A DNA stretch of 64,000 nucleotides from Sorghum bicolor. Its lineage: Eukaryota; Streptophyta; Magnoliopsida; Poales; Poaceae. Below are positions 12,061 to 23,247 of this stretch, in pieces. Both the position numbers and the translations under genes were made by a program. Every line of letters starts with the position of its first letter. Position 1 is the stretch's first letter. The notes below the pieces were generated by a model. The model was not told where the DNA came from and did not search any database. It was given only the letters and a program-made list of their open reading frames with translations. The DNA is taken from the NCBI RefSeq assembly GCF_000003195.3, contig NC_012870.2:50472396-50536395 (forward strand). The letters run 5' to 3'.

Positions 12061-12916
12061 CCTGTAGACAAAAGTTGACACACACACAACTAGTGGAAAA
12101 TGTGAGAGAAAATGTTAGTGGTCAGCTGTCCGAAATGTCAATAGTCCAGGGGTTAGTCGTTCAAGACAAGTTTTTATTTTGGCAACACCTCCCCCTAAAC
12201 AACTTTTATTTCCGCTCTGGACAGCAGGATCACTACTTACTAGGTGAACCTCACTCTCTCACTCGGAGACTACCAACCTCTCTTCTACTCTTCCCTTCCT
12301 CTCTACTCTCTTCTTACTTCACTACAAGAGCTCCTTCTCTGGAAACTGAAACTTGCGTGGTTTTCTGGAATGCTTGTGTGAAAAAGTTGGAGGCAGGAAG
12401 TGGCAATTTATAGGAGGAGAGGGGGACAGGGCGGGCGCCCTCTGTAGGTGGGTGGGCGCCCACCTTTCGTGGCCATCCTGGCTGCCTTTTCTCCACTCTC
12501 TCCTTTGCTTAACTCTTACGCAGAATAATAGTTCATGGGTGGTGGTTGGTCGGTGGAAATGTGCTGGTGAGTGGAGTTATGTTGGTGGATCAAATAATGT
12601 GATGGGATGTGTGTGAGGTGTGGTGTATGACATGTGGGACCCAAGGAGTGTGGGTCATGCTTCTAGAAGGTTGCTATAATTAAATATAATGTTGGAAAAT
12701 CTATGAGAATTAAAACTTATTGAAAATGATCATGGGAAATATTTTTGTGCCTCCACAATAATAAATATGGGTTGTCACACACCATAAATATTATTTATAT
12801 GGGGCTTTTGGTTATTATAATGCTATGAGTAAATATAGATAATGCAGGAATTAAATATGAGAAAATTTATGATGCGGATAAATACCGATTTACCTCTCGG
12901 CGAGGGTTTGGGATTT
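12061..12916 (-). mobile_element. G non-coding spacer where pol is missing
   Basis: This 0.86 kb lies between the Gag tail and the Athila-like frame, in the position where protease, reverse transcriptase and integrase would sit in an autonomous relative. No polymerase motif is visible. It contains the promoter-like block at 12406-12461. Confidence 0.55.
12406..12461 (-). promoter_or_regulatory. Candidate internal promoter of G: paired GGGCGCCC plus TATA
   Basis: In minus-strand order, GGGCGCCC at 12461-12454, GGGCGCCC at 12440-12433 and TATAAAT at 12412-12406. The two palindromes are 21 bp apart, the same spacing as in the LTRs of A, A' and F. The candidate start of the Athila-like frame lies about 350 bases downstream. 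Promoter function is inferred only from this arrangement. Confidence 0.45.
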
Positions 12917-13804
12917 TTAGGTCCCCCAAGCTAGACCTCCAAATCTTTTAATCTTCTGAATTACCTTCCTCTGGAGATGGTGTCTCCAGTGGTTCTTCTT
13001 GTAGTTATATTGCTCTTGCAGGAATATCTCTATTAATGTAGGTTGCTTGGAATTACCTGATTTCATACCTTGATTATTGAGATGTTTGTATGCTGCCTCA
13101 ATGGTCCTCTGATCTTTTTCAAGTATTTCTTCTGTTTGGTGATGATGTTGAACTTTATCTTGGAACCAGCTTTGGTCTTTTGCTATCTTGTCCAAAAGTA
13201 ATTATGCTTCTCCAAGTGTAAGTTCAAAAAGTGACCCTCCAGCAATTGCATCTAGGCTCTCACGAGCCTTTTGGGTTAATCTACAATGGAAGGTTTGGAT
13301 AAGTAACCATCTGGGAAATCCATGGAGAGGACATTTTGATATGTATCCTTTAAAATGCTTCCATATTTCTGGAATGGTTTCTGTCCTCTGTTGTTGAAAG
13401 CCGATGATCTTTCTTCTTAAAGCAACTGATTTGGTAAATTTGCCTATGGAGAAGAACTTTGCTACAAAAGCCTTTGAGCAGTTCGTCCAAGTATTGATAT
13501 CTTCTTTGTTGGTGTAGAACCACTTCTTTGCTCTTCCTTCAAGTGAGAATGGAAAGAGACAAAACCGTATGATATTTTGGTTGACTCCGTCGACTTTGAT
13601 TGTACTTGTAATTTCCAAGAAATTCTCCAAGTGTGTCTTAGCATCTTCATGTGCCTTTCCACTGAATTGTATAACTTGTACCAAATTGATGAGGCTAGGC
13701 ATGGTTGGACGTTCAAGATTTCCTTCTTTTGCTTCACGTCCTGGACTAGTGCAAATGTTCTCAATGCTTAGAGCAGAAAATTCTCGCAGAGTCTCTTGTG
13801 CCAT
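12917..13804 (-). pseudogene. Gypsy Gag of element G with one in-frame stop
   Basis: The frame opens at ATG 13804 (MAQETLREFSAL) and is 200 codons to a TAA at 13202; the same frame then continues through a Glu/Lys/His-rich tail to 12917. The capsid core is typical for plant Gypsy Gag: FSGKAHEDAKTHLENFLEI, then LFPFSLEGRAKKWF, then a Trp-X-F motif and the CPLHGFPRWLLIQTFH stretch. It aligns by eye with the Gag of B over its whole length. No zinc knuckle is present, unlike B. The tail resembles the region after the protease in A and B, which suggests an internal deletion fused Gag to it. Confidence 0.75.
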
Positions 13805-14068
13805 AACTTCAACGATTGGTAGCTAGCTTCTTCTTTCTTTCTTGATTGCTTTGGTTCTGATGATGAAGAGTGGAATGTACCCAAAGTCAATCCTGCTATA
13901 CCCTGTATAAAAATATAAACATAGAAAAACAACAGGGTGAACCTGCCAAAGCAGAGGTGCCTTGTTATGATTTCTCACTTAGTAGCTATTTATGCAATTA
14001 TTTCTCTATAGTCTAGTATAATATTTTATGTGAATAACCTTGACTGACTTCCTGACTTTCCTTACCGT

Positions 14069-14086
14069 TCCCCGGCAACGGCGCTA
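14069..14086 (-). other. Primer binding site of G (tRNA-Asp type)
   Basis: The minus strand reads TAGCGCCGTTGCCGGGGA, one base from TGGCGCCGTTGCCGGGGA, which matches the 3' end of plant tRNA-Asp. It is separated from the LTR by a short AGCATTTA spacer. Confidence 0.8.
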
Positions 14087-14094
14087 TAAATGCT

Positions 14095-15295
14095 TGTTGA
14101 CACTTACTAACACCACTTGGATACTAGGTTGTCATCCCCAGCATGGTGCCAGAGTGTACAAAGGTATTTATGAATGTAAAGGCTCTCTAGAAAATAATCT
14201 ATTCTATCCGCAAGCGCACAGATAAAATACCTCATTATAGCATTTCACCAGGTAAGTATTCCAGGTATCGTTATTTATAATTTTGCTTAAGAGAACAATG
14301 GAAATGAAGATAAGGATAAAATCTATCAAGGCATAGACTAGAGATAAACTTGCAAGAACATGATTACTAATGAGAAACTCGTCACACAGTCACTTACTTT
14401 GGCAAGGGGTAAGCCACAATAATAATGATAATGAAATATAAGCTCATGGGTAAATAACACAGCGATTAGAAAATAGACTACTCCTCATATATGTAAGGTG
14501 ACGTCGGATTAGCTAGAGAATGGATTCTAAGTTATCTACTATCTACTAAGTCACAATCTACTCTAGTTATCTACAAGATCATATATAGCATAAAAGACTC
14601 TTCATTCATGTATAAGGAACATTGCTAAAGTAAATCAGAGCATCGCAAGACTTACTCCGCAATACAAATTCTGCCTGTCCTATCAACGGATGGTGGACTA
14701 TATAAGAATCAACAAAGCTGTCACTATCGCGAACTACCACACGACCCGGCCAATAGGATACATTTGCAGGTAAATAACATCTAAGCACAACGCCCACATG
14801 TGATCTACCACTTAACTCCCGCGCGTCAAGAGCTAAGCGCTTTGGAAACTTATACATAAACTCATTATCCATCATAACTATATCAAATATAGAACTAGAG
14901 CAAACTAAGAGCATAACAAATAGAGACATAATGCAATTAGAACAAAGTATTAGAGAAAGATTTGAATAATACCAATCTTTATTACTGAAGATCCGAATCC
15001 AGAGCGTAGTGCTCTACTTCTCTAATTGCTATCTAATCAATCCTCTAAACTTGAAAGATTAGGGAGTAGCTAATTCTAATTCTCTGTGGGAGAGAAGTTC
15101 TAAACCCTAACTTTGATGGCTACCTCTAATAATGATTTCTCCTCTCCCTCCCTAGGGTGGAGAGGCCTTGATTATATAGTCCTTTCATGTGAATTTGGGC
15201 CGTCGTATCAAACCGACATTGATCGCACGGTTTTTCTTGATCCTTTAGGTCGGTGGAGCACAATCCAAGAGTTTGGTTCTGATTGGCCCCGAAGC
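14095..15295 (-). repeat. 5' LTR of element G, truncated
   Basis: It matches 7493-8697 of the 3' LTR almost base for base, then stops within the sequence GGCCCCGAAGCT. About 280 bases carrying the LTR start and GC-rich motif are gone. Copia integrase codons follow immediately. Confidence 0.85.
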
Positions 15296-16250
15296 TGGAA
15301 AACAAGTTGGCAACACTCATCCAAAGAAGAGCATCATGAGTACATGCAAGGCATTTGAGTTGTTGGACATGGATCTATTTGGACCAACCACATACACAAG
15401 CATTGGTGGAAACAAATATGGATTTATGATAGTGGATGATTTCACAATATACACATGGGTATTCTTTCTTAGTGACAAGAGTGATGCTTTTGCATCCTTC
15501 AAATCATTTGTCAAGAGAATACACAATGAGTTTGAAACAACCATCAAGAAAGTGAGAAGTGATAATGGTAGTGAATTCAAGAATACAAGAGTTGATGAGC
15601 TTTGTGATGAATTTGGCATTAGGCATCAATTCTCGGCAAAGTACACTCCACAATCAAATGGTCTTGTTGAGAGGATGAATAAAACCTTGATTGACATGGC
15701 AAGATCAATGTTGAGTGAGTATAATGTGAGTCATTCTTTTTGGGCCAAAGCAATTAACACCGCTTGTTACTATAGCAAACGACTCTATTGTCACCCAATG
15801 ATGGAGAAGACTCCATATGAGCTCTTGAATGGAAGAAAGCCCAACATTGCGTATTTTCAGGTCTTTGGTTGCAAATGCTACATATTGAAGAAAGACACTA
15901 GATTGAGCAAATTTGAAAAGAAATGTGATGAAGGTTTCTTGCTTGGTTACTCTGCTACTAGCAAAGCTTATAGAGTTTGGAATTTGGCTAGTGGTACTAT
16001 TGAGGAAGTGCATGATGTTGAGTTTGATGAAACCAATGGCTCTAAAGAGGAAGATGAGAATCTAGATGATGTGAGAGGCACTCAATTGGCTGATGGAATG
16101 AAGGATATGGATATTGGTGATTTAAGGCCTAGAGAGGTGATTGATGTTGAAGATGACAAAGATCAAGTGCTTCCTACCACTAATGTGCAAACTAGTGGTT
16201 CTCATGATCAAAATCAAGCTAGTACAAGTGGTACTCAAGTGCAAGATTAA
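15296..16250 (+). pseudogene. Copia integrase fragment of element E
   Basis: The frame enters from the truncated G LTR and continues through GKQVGNTHPKKS into a Copia integrase core. The catalytic triad is visible: Asp in LDMDLFGP, Asp in RSDNGSEF and Glu in SNGLVERMNK, with exactly 35 residues between the second Asp and the Glu (DD35E). The conserved ECM-like stretch TPYELLNGRKPNIAYFQVFG follows. The N-terminal zinc-binding part and the start codon are lost. After an acidic linker the frame stops (TQVQD, stop at 16248-16250), so reverse transcriptase and RNase H are also missing. The core itself has no internal stop. It cannot act alone because it lacks its N-terminal domain and a start. Confidence 0.85.
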
Positions 16251-16507
16251 CAAGCTTTCTTTACACCTTAGCATCATTTGGTAGAAATTGACTCCTATAT
16301 TTCCTATTCAAGCATATGTGCAAGCTTTCAAATCCAAACTCATAAGCACATATGTAGGCGGAGCAATTGCTACCAATTTGGGTTTATGAAACTTGTCCAT
16401 AACCTTTGCACATGGTAAAATGCTTGGGCAAGCAACATGAATCTAAGAAAAATTTATTGAAAATCTTTGTAAAAAGGGTTGTCATCAATTACCAAAAAGG
16501 GGGAGAT
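16251..16507 (+). mobile_element. 3' internal end of E with polypurine tract
   Basis: This is short non-coding DNA between the integrase remnant and the 3' LTR. It ends with AAAAAGGGGGAGAT at 16494-16507, a polypurine tract of the type found in grass Sireviruses. Confidence 0.75.
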
Positions 16508-19500
16508 TGAAAGCCCTAGTTTGGTTTTGGATAATTGATGAAACCCTAGTACTAACCTCTATACTAAGTGTGTGTAGACTTAATAAGGTTGGTACATGCC
16601 AAGGGATGGAGCAAGTGATGATCATGGGGATGATGGTGATGACCACAAGATGATCAAGTGTTCAACTTGGAAAAGAAGAAAGAGAAAAACAAAACCCTAT
16701 GGAGATCATGTAACACCCAAAATTTGATTTTCAAATAATAGGATTTAATTTGATTTATTTAAGTATTATTGTGAGCATTTAATTTAGTGAATAAGTAATT
16801 TTTGGTGGAAAATAAAATTTATCATAAGTTTAGAAACTTGAATTTTGCATCTCATGCTGGAGCATATTTAATTCTGTGTTGTTGTCCTTTTTGTTTGAAT
16901 TTATTTGATTCAAATTCCTTTTAGAAAATGCTTTAGAAAGAGGAAAAAAAGAAAAAAAGAAAAAAGGGGAAGGACCCCAGCCGAACCCCACTTTTCCCCC
17001 CTCCTGCGCGTGGCCCAGACCCCTCGGCCCAGCGAGCGGCCCAGCTCGCCCCCGCGCGCGCCTCCCCCTCCTCTCCCCCACCGACGACTGGGCCCCACTG
17101 CGCAGCGCCTCCTTCTCCCCCTTCCTTTCTTCTCCACCGGTCGAGGACGAGCCGGACTCGGTCCGAGCGGTAACAAACTCCGGATCCTCAGGGATTCGAT
17201 CTCCCTGAGTCTGTTTTAAGCATCCTGGAGCCACCCGTCACCTCCTCTTGCCATCCTTTGCACCCCGGGAACCCTAGCCGCCACTTGTCGTCGAGTTTCG
17301 AATCTCGCAGAGCTTCAAACTAAACCGACGCCGTCGCGGGTCACCTCTGTGCCGTCTCAGCTCGAGCAAACCATCCTAGTGAGTTCGGGGTAAGCTCCTC
17401 CGCGCGTTGGTATTTTTATTTCGTTTTTTGGTGCTCGGAATCGAGAAGTCGCACGACGCTGGCGAGCTCAAGGCTCCCTGGCCATGGCGCCGCCGTGCCG
17501 GGACGCAGGAAGGCGGCCAGCCCGCCGCCGTTGCCCCTGGGAGCACCCTCGGCCGTCGGATCATGATCCTGCGGCCGAGATAGAAAGATACCCCTTGGGG
17601 GGTATTTTTGTTAAAGAGCCCTCACACTTCTTTAGAATAGGACCCGCAGTCCTTGGCGCCCTGAGCAGACTACGCTTTCCAACTGCGAAAGCGTATTCTT
17701 GAATCGGTTGTGATAAAAGGCGTTTTCAGTTATTTACAGAATTGCCACTGAACTTAAAATGCTCATAAAATACTCATTTTAATTCCGTTTTTGTCCATTC
17801 AAATTGCGTTAGGTTCGTAATTATATGCTCTACATGTTAGAAATATTAGTTTACTGTTTTGAAACTTTTTATTTCTGCAGTACTATTTAATTAATTATTT
17901 CTCTATAGGAAATCTTAGAAAATTCATATCTTTCTCGTTTTAATTCTGATTTTCGTGAACTTTACGTTCGTGTGATCGTAGCGCTGCATAGAATATTTTC
18001 ATAAACTTTTATCTTTGATTTCTCACTGTTGGTGTAATGTTCTAATTATAGCTTGTTTGCTTTGTGTATGATTGTCTACATTGGATTGCGTGTTGTTGAT
18101 TGATGTTTGGGATTAGACGGTGAGCCGTACGTTGGTGATCAAGACCAAGCTTTTGAAGACCAGCGGGCTCAGGAGAGCTTTGAGCAAGGCAAGTATAACT
18201 TGGGATTATCCTTGTTACCTATACACAATTAATACAATATATATCACATGCATGCTATCACCTTGATGACCTTAGCAAAATCATAGATGATTGTTATCAT
18301 GAATTCCTTGTTACCTATTTGGATATGCATTTGGGTAGTTCTTGCTAGTGCTTGATTATTAATCCATGATCTTGTAACATGAATATTTGAATATACAATA
18401 AACAATAAAATAAGCTTTCCAGCAACTTGAATATAAAGGGTGGAAAGAACTTTAGCTTTTGCTAGATTGATCTTGACCCTCCATAAGGACTTATCCCTTG
18501 GCAAAAGCTGGGACAACTCGTACAACCATGAGGGCTATATGGCTCTGGCTTTAGCTCAGTTTGAACACCTTTTCTAGCTTGTTAGCGGTTACCCGAAAGG
18601 GCGCTAGAGGGGCTGAACCGACACGGGTATAGTGCGAGCCCCTGTCCCTATGTGTATAGGCTGCGCGTCATTGTGCCATTCGGAAGGGGGGTATCTATAT
18701 CTGCTCACAAAGGAAACCTTGCGGCCCTAACATGTTAGACGAACTTTTGAAAGGCTTCATAGTGATCCCTGCCGACCTCCCTTGGAAGGGGGTTAAGACA
18801 TTAGCTACCTCGGGCGAAAGGGTAAATCATGACTCATGGGTAAAGATGTACAACCTCTGTAGAGTGTTAAATTTGGTATACTAGGCGTGCCCACGGATAC
18901 GGGCGGTCTGAAAAACTGACGGAATAGATGGACACTGATGAACATGAATAATGATGATAACTGATGGTTTATTATGTTGTTTATATGTGTTATTCTTAAT
19001 TCCTGTATACATTGATCATGTGGTTATGAGATTAATTATGTTACCTTGATATTTGCTATCCAATGATTAAACATGCTATTCACTATTAAAAGCTAAATGC
19101 AGTCAAACCAGTGTCAGCTATTTGAGCCTCATGAACCCCTGGTTATACTTGTTGAGTACGATATGTGCTCACTTTTGCAATTTCCCAACACCCCAGGTTA
19201 TGATATTGAAGATGACTGGAATGAGGATTACCGTTATGAGTACTAGGTTTGGAGTCAACCAGTCAACAGTGTCCCTGTGTGGAGCTTCCGTCGAGAGCGT
19301 TGTTTACTTTATGCTATCATTTTTGTATGGGACTATGTGATATATTTTATATTCCGCTATGTAATAAACACTGCAATGGTACATTTGAGATTTGTCTACT
19401 TATGTGTGTGACTGTTTCTGGGGCACATATGAGTCTTTTATGCATCCTATTTTGTTCTTAAAATATGGGTGTGACAGATCAAGGCAAAGGTATTGCTTAA

Positions 19501-21145
19501 CGTTTTTTTGGTTTTGGTGATCAAGACACCATAGAGGGTCTGATCACATTTAGGATAGATAGCCGTACTATTAAGAGGGGCGATCTCGTGGTGAAAACGG
19601 TTATCTATGTGCCACTAGGTGATTGGATTCCTTGCATATGCAGTAGGACCTAGTGATCTAATGAATTAACCCTTGAAAAATGTTTGTGAAAATTACTAAC
19701 ACACATGCACAAGTGTTGTGACACTTTGGTGTTTGCACATGGAAGCAAGGGAATGAGTTGAAGTTAGTTTTGGTGAAAACAGCTTTCTGTGATGCACAGG
19801 ACGCAGGAACAGTGCACCCTGTGCGTTCGGTGCAGCGCGTCTGGTATGGACCGGACGTATTCGGAGTGAGATCGGACAGGTCCGATGTGAGACCGGACGC
19901 GTCCGGTATGAGCGTTCGGTGCTAACTCAGTTTGCAAGGCTCTCAGCGCACGCGTCCGGTATGGACCGGACGCGTCTGGTACTACACCGGACGCGTCCGA
20001 TGTGTGTGTCCGGTGTTGCTGTCACATTGCAGAGCTCTCTGCGCACGCGTTTGGTATGGACCGGACACGTCCGGTGTGATCAAGTAGTGAGTCCGGTGCT
20101 GAGATTTCAGTGTGACACTTGTTGGCGGCAACGAATACTTTTTAAATGGTCAAGAGCACCGGATGCTGGTCTGGGCAATATCGGACGCGTCTGTGAACTA
20201 GAATGCGTCCGTTGTGAGCGCAGACAGTGGGATTGTGGCCAACGGCTCTTTGAAGCTTGGGGCTTCTATAAATATGTGTTGGTTGGCTCTTGCTCACCCT
20301 CTTGACTCTCCAACTTGTTGATACATCTTGTGAGCATACTCCCATACATCCCACTCACCTTGTTCAAGATTTGATCATCCAAAGTGAGATTGGGAGAGAT
20401 CCTAGTTGCATTTGCTTAGAGTTTGAGCATCTAGTGGCACTAGTGGTCGTTGAGCAGCGGGTTTGCTTGTTACTCTTGGTGGTTGCCGCCACCTAGATGG
20501 CTTCGAGCTGCGGTGGTGCATTGGCACGAGTTGGTGATTGTTAGTGGCCATCTCCAGGTGATTGTGAGGGGTCTTGTACCTTCTCCGGCGGAGAGCCAAA
20601 AGGTAACTCTAGTGGATTGCTCCTGTCATTGAGTTACCTCACTTGTGGGTTGGTTCTTGCGGTGTCCTAGTGAGGACGATGTTCGTCCTACACCTCTTAG
20701 CCGCCAAACCACCAAGTGTTGGTCGACACAATGGGGACGTAGCGTGCCAGCTAGCACGTGAACCTCGAGAGAAAATTGTGTGTCTCCATTGTGTTTGTTC
20801 ACTGGATTTCTCCCGGTGATTGGACTTCATATTATTGTGATTGGTTCATCCCCTCTACGCAGTGGTATAAAGATCAAACCCTCTATCCTACATTCCCGTA
20901 AACTAGAGTAACTTACTTACTTGTATAGAAACTTTAGGTACCCTTCTGGTGTAAGTAGAGACATAGCTCTTGTGTGCCTAGTGATCATATCAACTAGAAT
21001 TGTTGGTTAGGTGGCTTGCAAACACCCCATTAGAGCTAGAGCAAAAAGCTTCGCCTTGTTATTTACTAACCTCTTGCTCTAGTGAGTTCATAGAATTTTT
21101 TTAATTGGCTATTCACCCTCTCTCTAGCCATATTAGGACCTTTCA
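16508..21145 (+). repeat. 3' LTR of element E, interrupted by solo LTR H
   Basis: It is a copy of 4863-6729 with H inserted after position 16708. The sequence on both sides rejoins exactly once one GATCA is removed. The CpG-rich palindrome tract lies at about 19797-20220 and TATAAATA at 20267-20274. Confidence 0.85.
16709..19476 (+). repeat. Solo Tekay/Del LTR H
   Basis: It starts TGTAACACCC and ends GGGTGTGACA, with perfect 5 bp duplications GATCA at 16704-16708 and 19477-19481. No internal sequence is left, so it arose by recombination between two LTRs. Layout matches LTR I: AT-rich start, GC-rich middle (about 16980-17580), and a conserved tail (for example GGTTACCCGAAAGGGCG near 18587). 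It has no coding capacity; GC-rich open frames are incidental. Confidence 0.9.
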
Positions 21146-21892
21146 CTACCGTCATCACTAAAAATAGAGATAAACCCTACTCCTAGTAACAACATCAGAA
21201 ATGCACGGGATATAATGAACTTTTCAATTAGCAACTAGCCACTTCCTTAATTATTAATATTCCTAAAACATGAAGTAGGTTGTCATCCCTAATTATATTG
21301 CTAGGAATATATAGATTCATATGTACTATTGTGACTAGGCAGAAAAAAATGATATGAATATGATTGTAAACTAAATGGGTTCTGCAAGCGGACAAATAAT
21401 TATATCGTTGTAGCATTTTACCTAAGGAAGTATCCAGGTTGTCGATTTATATTTATACCACTGGGAAGGCTAAGGATTAAATTGTATCTATTATATTGTT
21501 AAGAATGAATAAATGATACTACCTAAGTCCTATAATCTACTCATAACAGGTAGAGGTCACAAGATAAATAATGATAAATAATAGTGATAGCATAATCATC
21601 AAGTATCATAAATAAGGATAATCATCAGAGCATCTACTAGTCATAATAATAATTAGCCAATGGATAATCTAGGGAGTTGGATCTAAGGTAATTCTAAAAC
21701 TACTCCAATGAATAACTCTAATTAGTGCAATTACATCAAGAAATCATTGTTAAGTCAACCCTATATCATTATTACATGCAAAGAGGTATCAACTAATGAG
21801 GGTTTTAAGACGCAACCGTCACCTCCTTCACGACCGAGCCCAAGCTAGTCCTACGTATGGGGGGTGGACTGTAGAGGAACCAACGCAGCTGT
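21146..21892 (-). repeat. Middle piece of B's 3' LTR
   Basis: It matches 35608 onward of B's 5' LTR. It lies between the end of E and the start of A. The last five bases, GCTGT, are the left TSD of A. Confidence 0.85.
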
Positions 21893-23128
21893 TGTTCACG
21901 GTCCTTAAGTATCAAATTTAATTATCAAATAAACAAAGAAAAGGATCTAAATGAAATCAACATCTAGACTTAGGGTTTTATCTGACAGAATTCCACGAGT
22001 TTTGGTGTTTGTCTATTTCTGCAGGGGGTTATCATGAAATAAGGAAGAAAGGCCCACATGTCAGGATTACATAGAGATATCAACGCACCGCGCAATTTTC
22101 TACCATCTAGAAGACTCCAGAAGCCACGAGACCGAAGTGGAGGCGAAACGGGGCCAGGCCCAGGGCGCCCACCCTGAGGACCTGGGCGCCCGCCCCCTGT
22201 TGGATTTGGTTCGGGACTCTCTTCGCACGGGATATTCCACCGACCTATTGGATCAAGGAAAACATAGTACCACCTCGCCTATCGACCCAATAACACATAG
22301 AAGGGGAGGACTATATAAGGAGACCCCCTGGCCTCTGGAGAAGACATGAAGAAATTATCATAGAGATTGAGGGGTGCCCTCGAAGGAAAACCTCTTCTCT
22401 AATTAATATTTCTTTTTAGGCTTAGCAACCAATGTAAAGTAGAAATAGATCTTCTAGTTTCTACTAGATTGAGAGAGATAGAGTGAAGGTGTAGATTGGA
22501 GGAAGCCCGGCCTGTCGGTGTCTACTCCAAGCTTGTACCTGCGGGATCAAGTTCTCCTAACCCGAAGCTTGCTCCTAGGATTCTTCAGTAATTCGACTTC
22601 TAAATTCTAGTAAGTTCTTGTTTTATTGTTCTTATAGTTTATGAGTTTACTTTAATCTCTTCGCGTAGAGTTTAGAGTAATCATTGCTGGCGTAAACGTG
22701 GTGTTTAGGCTGGGGTACTCATAGATATTCCCTAACTAGCTGGACCGTGGTAGTAGTGAGGAACGTGACAATTCCGAGTTACCTTTGCAGATCACATCTC
22801 GTTAGCAGGAAGGATAGGGTTTATAGGTGCGGGTTGAACATCCTTTGTGGTGTCTAGATTCCGTTAGCCTCCCCATTAGAACAGTAGATCATCCTTACCA
22901 AGGTTAGAAGGAGACTACGGTTGCAGTCTTCTCTATTTATCACTCACATCGAGAGACATTCTTTGTATCCTAAAGGGATAGTAGCAATAGACCGGTTAGT
23001 CAGATGCACCCTTTCTCCCAGTGGTAAAAATATAAATACGATAACTCTGGATAACCTCCTGGGTGAAATGCTCACCGATATCCGTGCGCTTGCGGATCTT
23101 TTCCTTATTGCGTTACCAAATATCAACA
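21893..23128 (+). repeat. 5' LTR of element A
   Basis: It begins TGTTCACGGTCC (the 3' copy has TGTTGACGGTCC) and ends ATATCAACA. Paired GGGCGCCC sites at 22163-22170 and 22184-22191 precede a TATA box (TATATAA, 22312-22318). Confidence 0.9.
22163..22318 (+). promoter_or_regulatory. LTR promoter of A: paired palindromes and TATA box
   Basis: Two GGGCGCCC palindromes start 21 bp apart, and CTATATAAGG follows about 120 bp later. The same layout is present in A's 3' LTR (28919-28947, second site AGGCGCCC; TATA 29068-29074) and in the 5' LTR of A' (41592-41620). Transcription would start some 30 bases past the TATA box. The palindromes look like a factor-binding pair; the factor is unknown. Confidence 0.55.
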
Positions 23129-23136
23129 AGCATTTC

Positions 23137-23154
23137 TGGCGCCGTTGCCGGGGA
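23137..23154 (+). other. Primer binding site of A (tRNA-Asp)
   Basis: TGGCGCCGTTGCCGGGGA, eight bases after the LTR, is a perfect match to the 3' end of plant tRNA-Asp. Confidence 0.9.
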
Positions 23155-23247
23155 GAAAGATGGTTTGCTGAGATAACTTTGAGTCTTGCTATTATCTTGT
23201 ATTATACTTTTATACTTTTGTTCTTTTATCTTTTTATTTTTATCTTT

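Larger units (their letters stand above)
7493..15295 (-). mobile_element. Element G: Athila-like non-autonomous Gypsy element inserted in E
   Basis: Minus-strand order is: 5' LTR (14095-15295, truncated), primer site, Gag (13202-13804), a Gag/protease tail, non-coding DNA with a promoter-like block, an Athila ORF1-type reading frame (about 10505-12060), hairpin cluster (9610-9737), polypurine tract (8977-8993) and 3' LTR (7493-8976). No protease core, reverse transcriptase or integrase is present. The right end is missing: the LTR stops at about 15295 and E integrase sequence follows, so a deletion removed the LTR start together with the adjoining part of E. No TSD can therefore be checked. 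Confidence 0.85.
4863..21145 (+). mobile_element. Element E: Sirevirus-like Copia retrotransposon, deleted, hosting G and H
   Basis: LTRs begin TGAAAGCCCTAG and end GGACC(A/T)TTCA. The 5' LTR is followed by a tRNA-iMet-type primer site, the 3' LTR is preceded by AAAAAGGGGGAGAT. A UBN2-type Gag and a Copia integrase remain; protease, the integrase N-terminus and all of reverse transcriptase/RNase H are absent. The flanks CTTTC (4858-4862) and CTACC (21146-21150) are an imperfect TSD with two differences. The insertion point is only about 12-17 bases inside B's left LTR. Placement in the Sirevirus group rests on the 3' end and overall layout and is an inference. Confidence 0.8.

Noticed and set aside
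16830..17234. Opposing open frames on both strands rich in Pro and Arg
   Set aside because: GC-rich segment of solo LTR H; no recognised domain.
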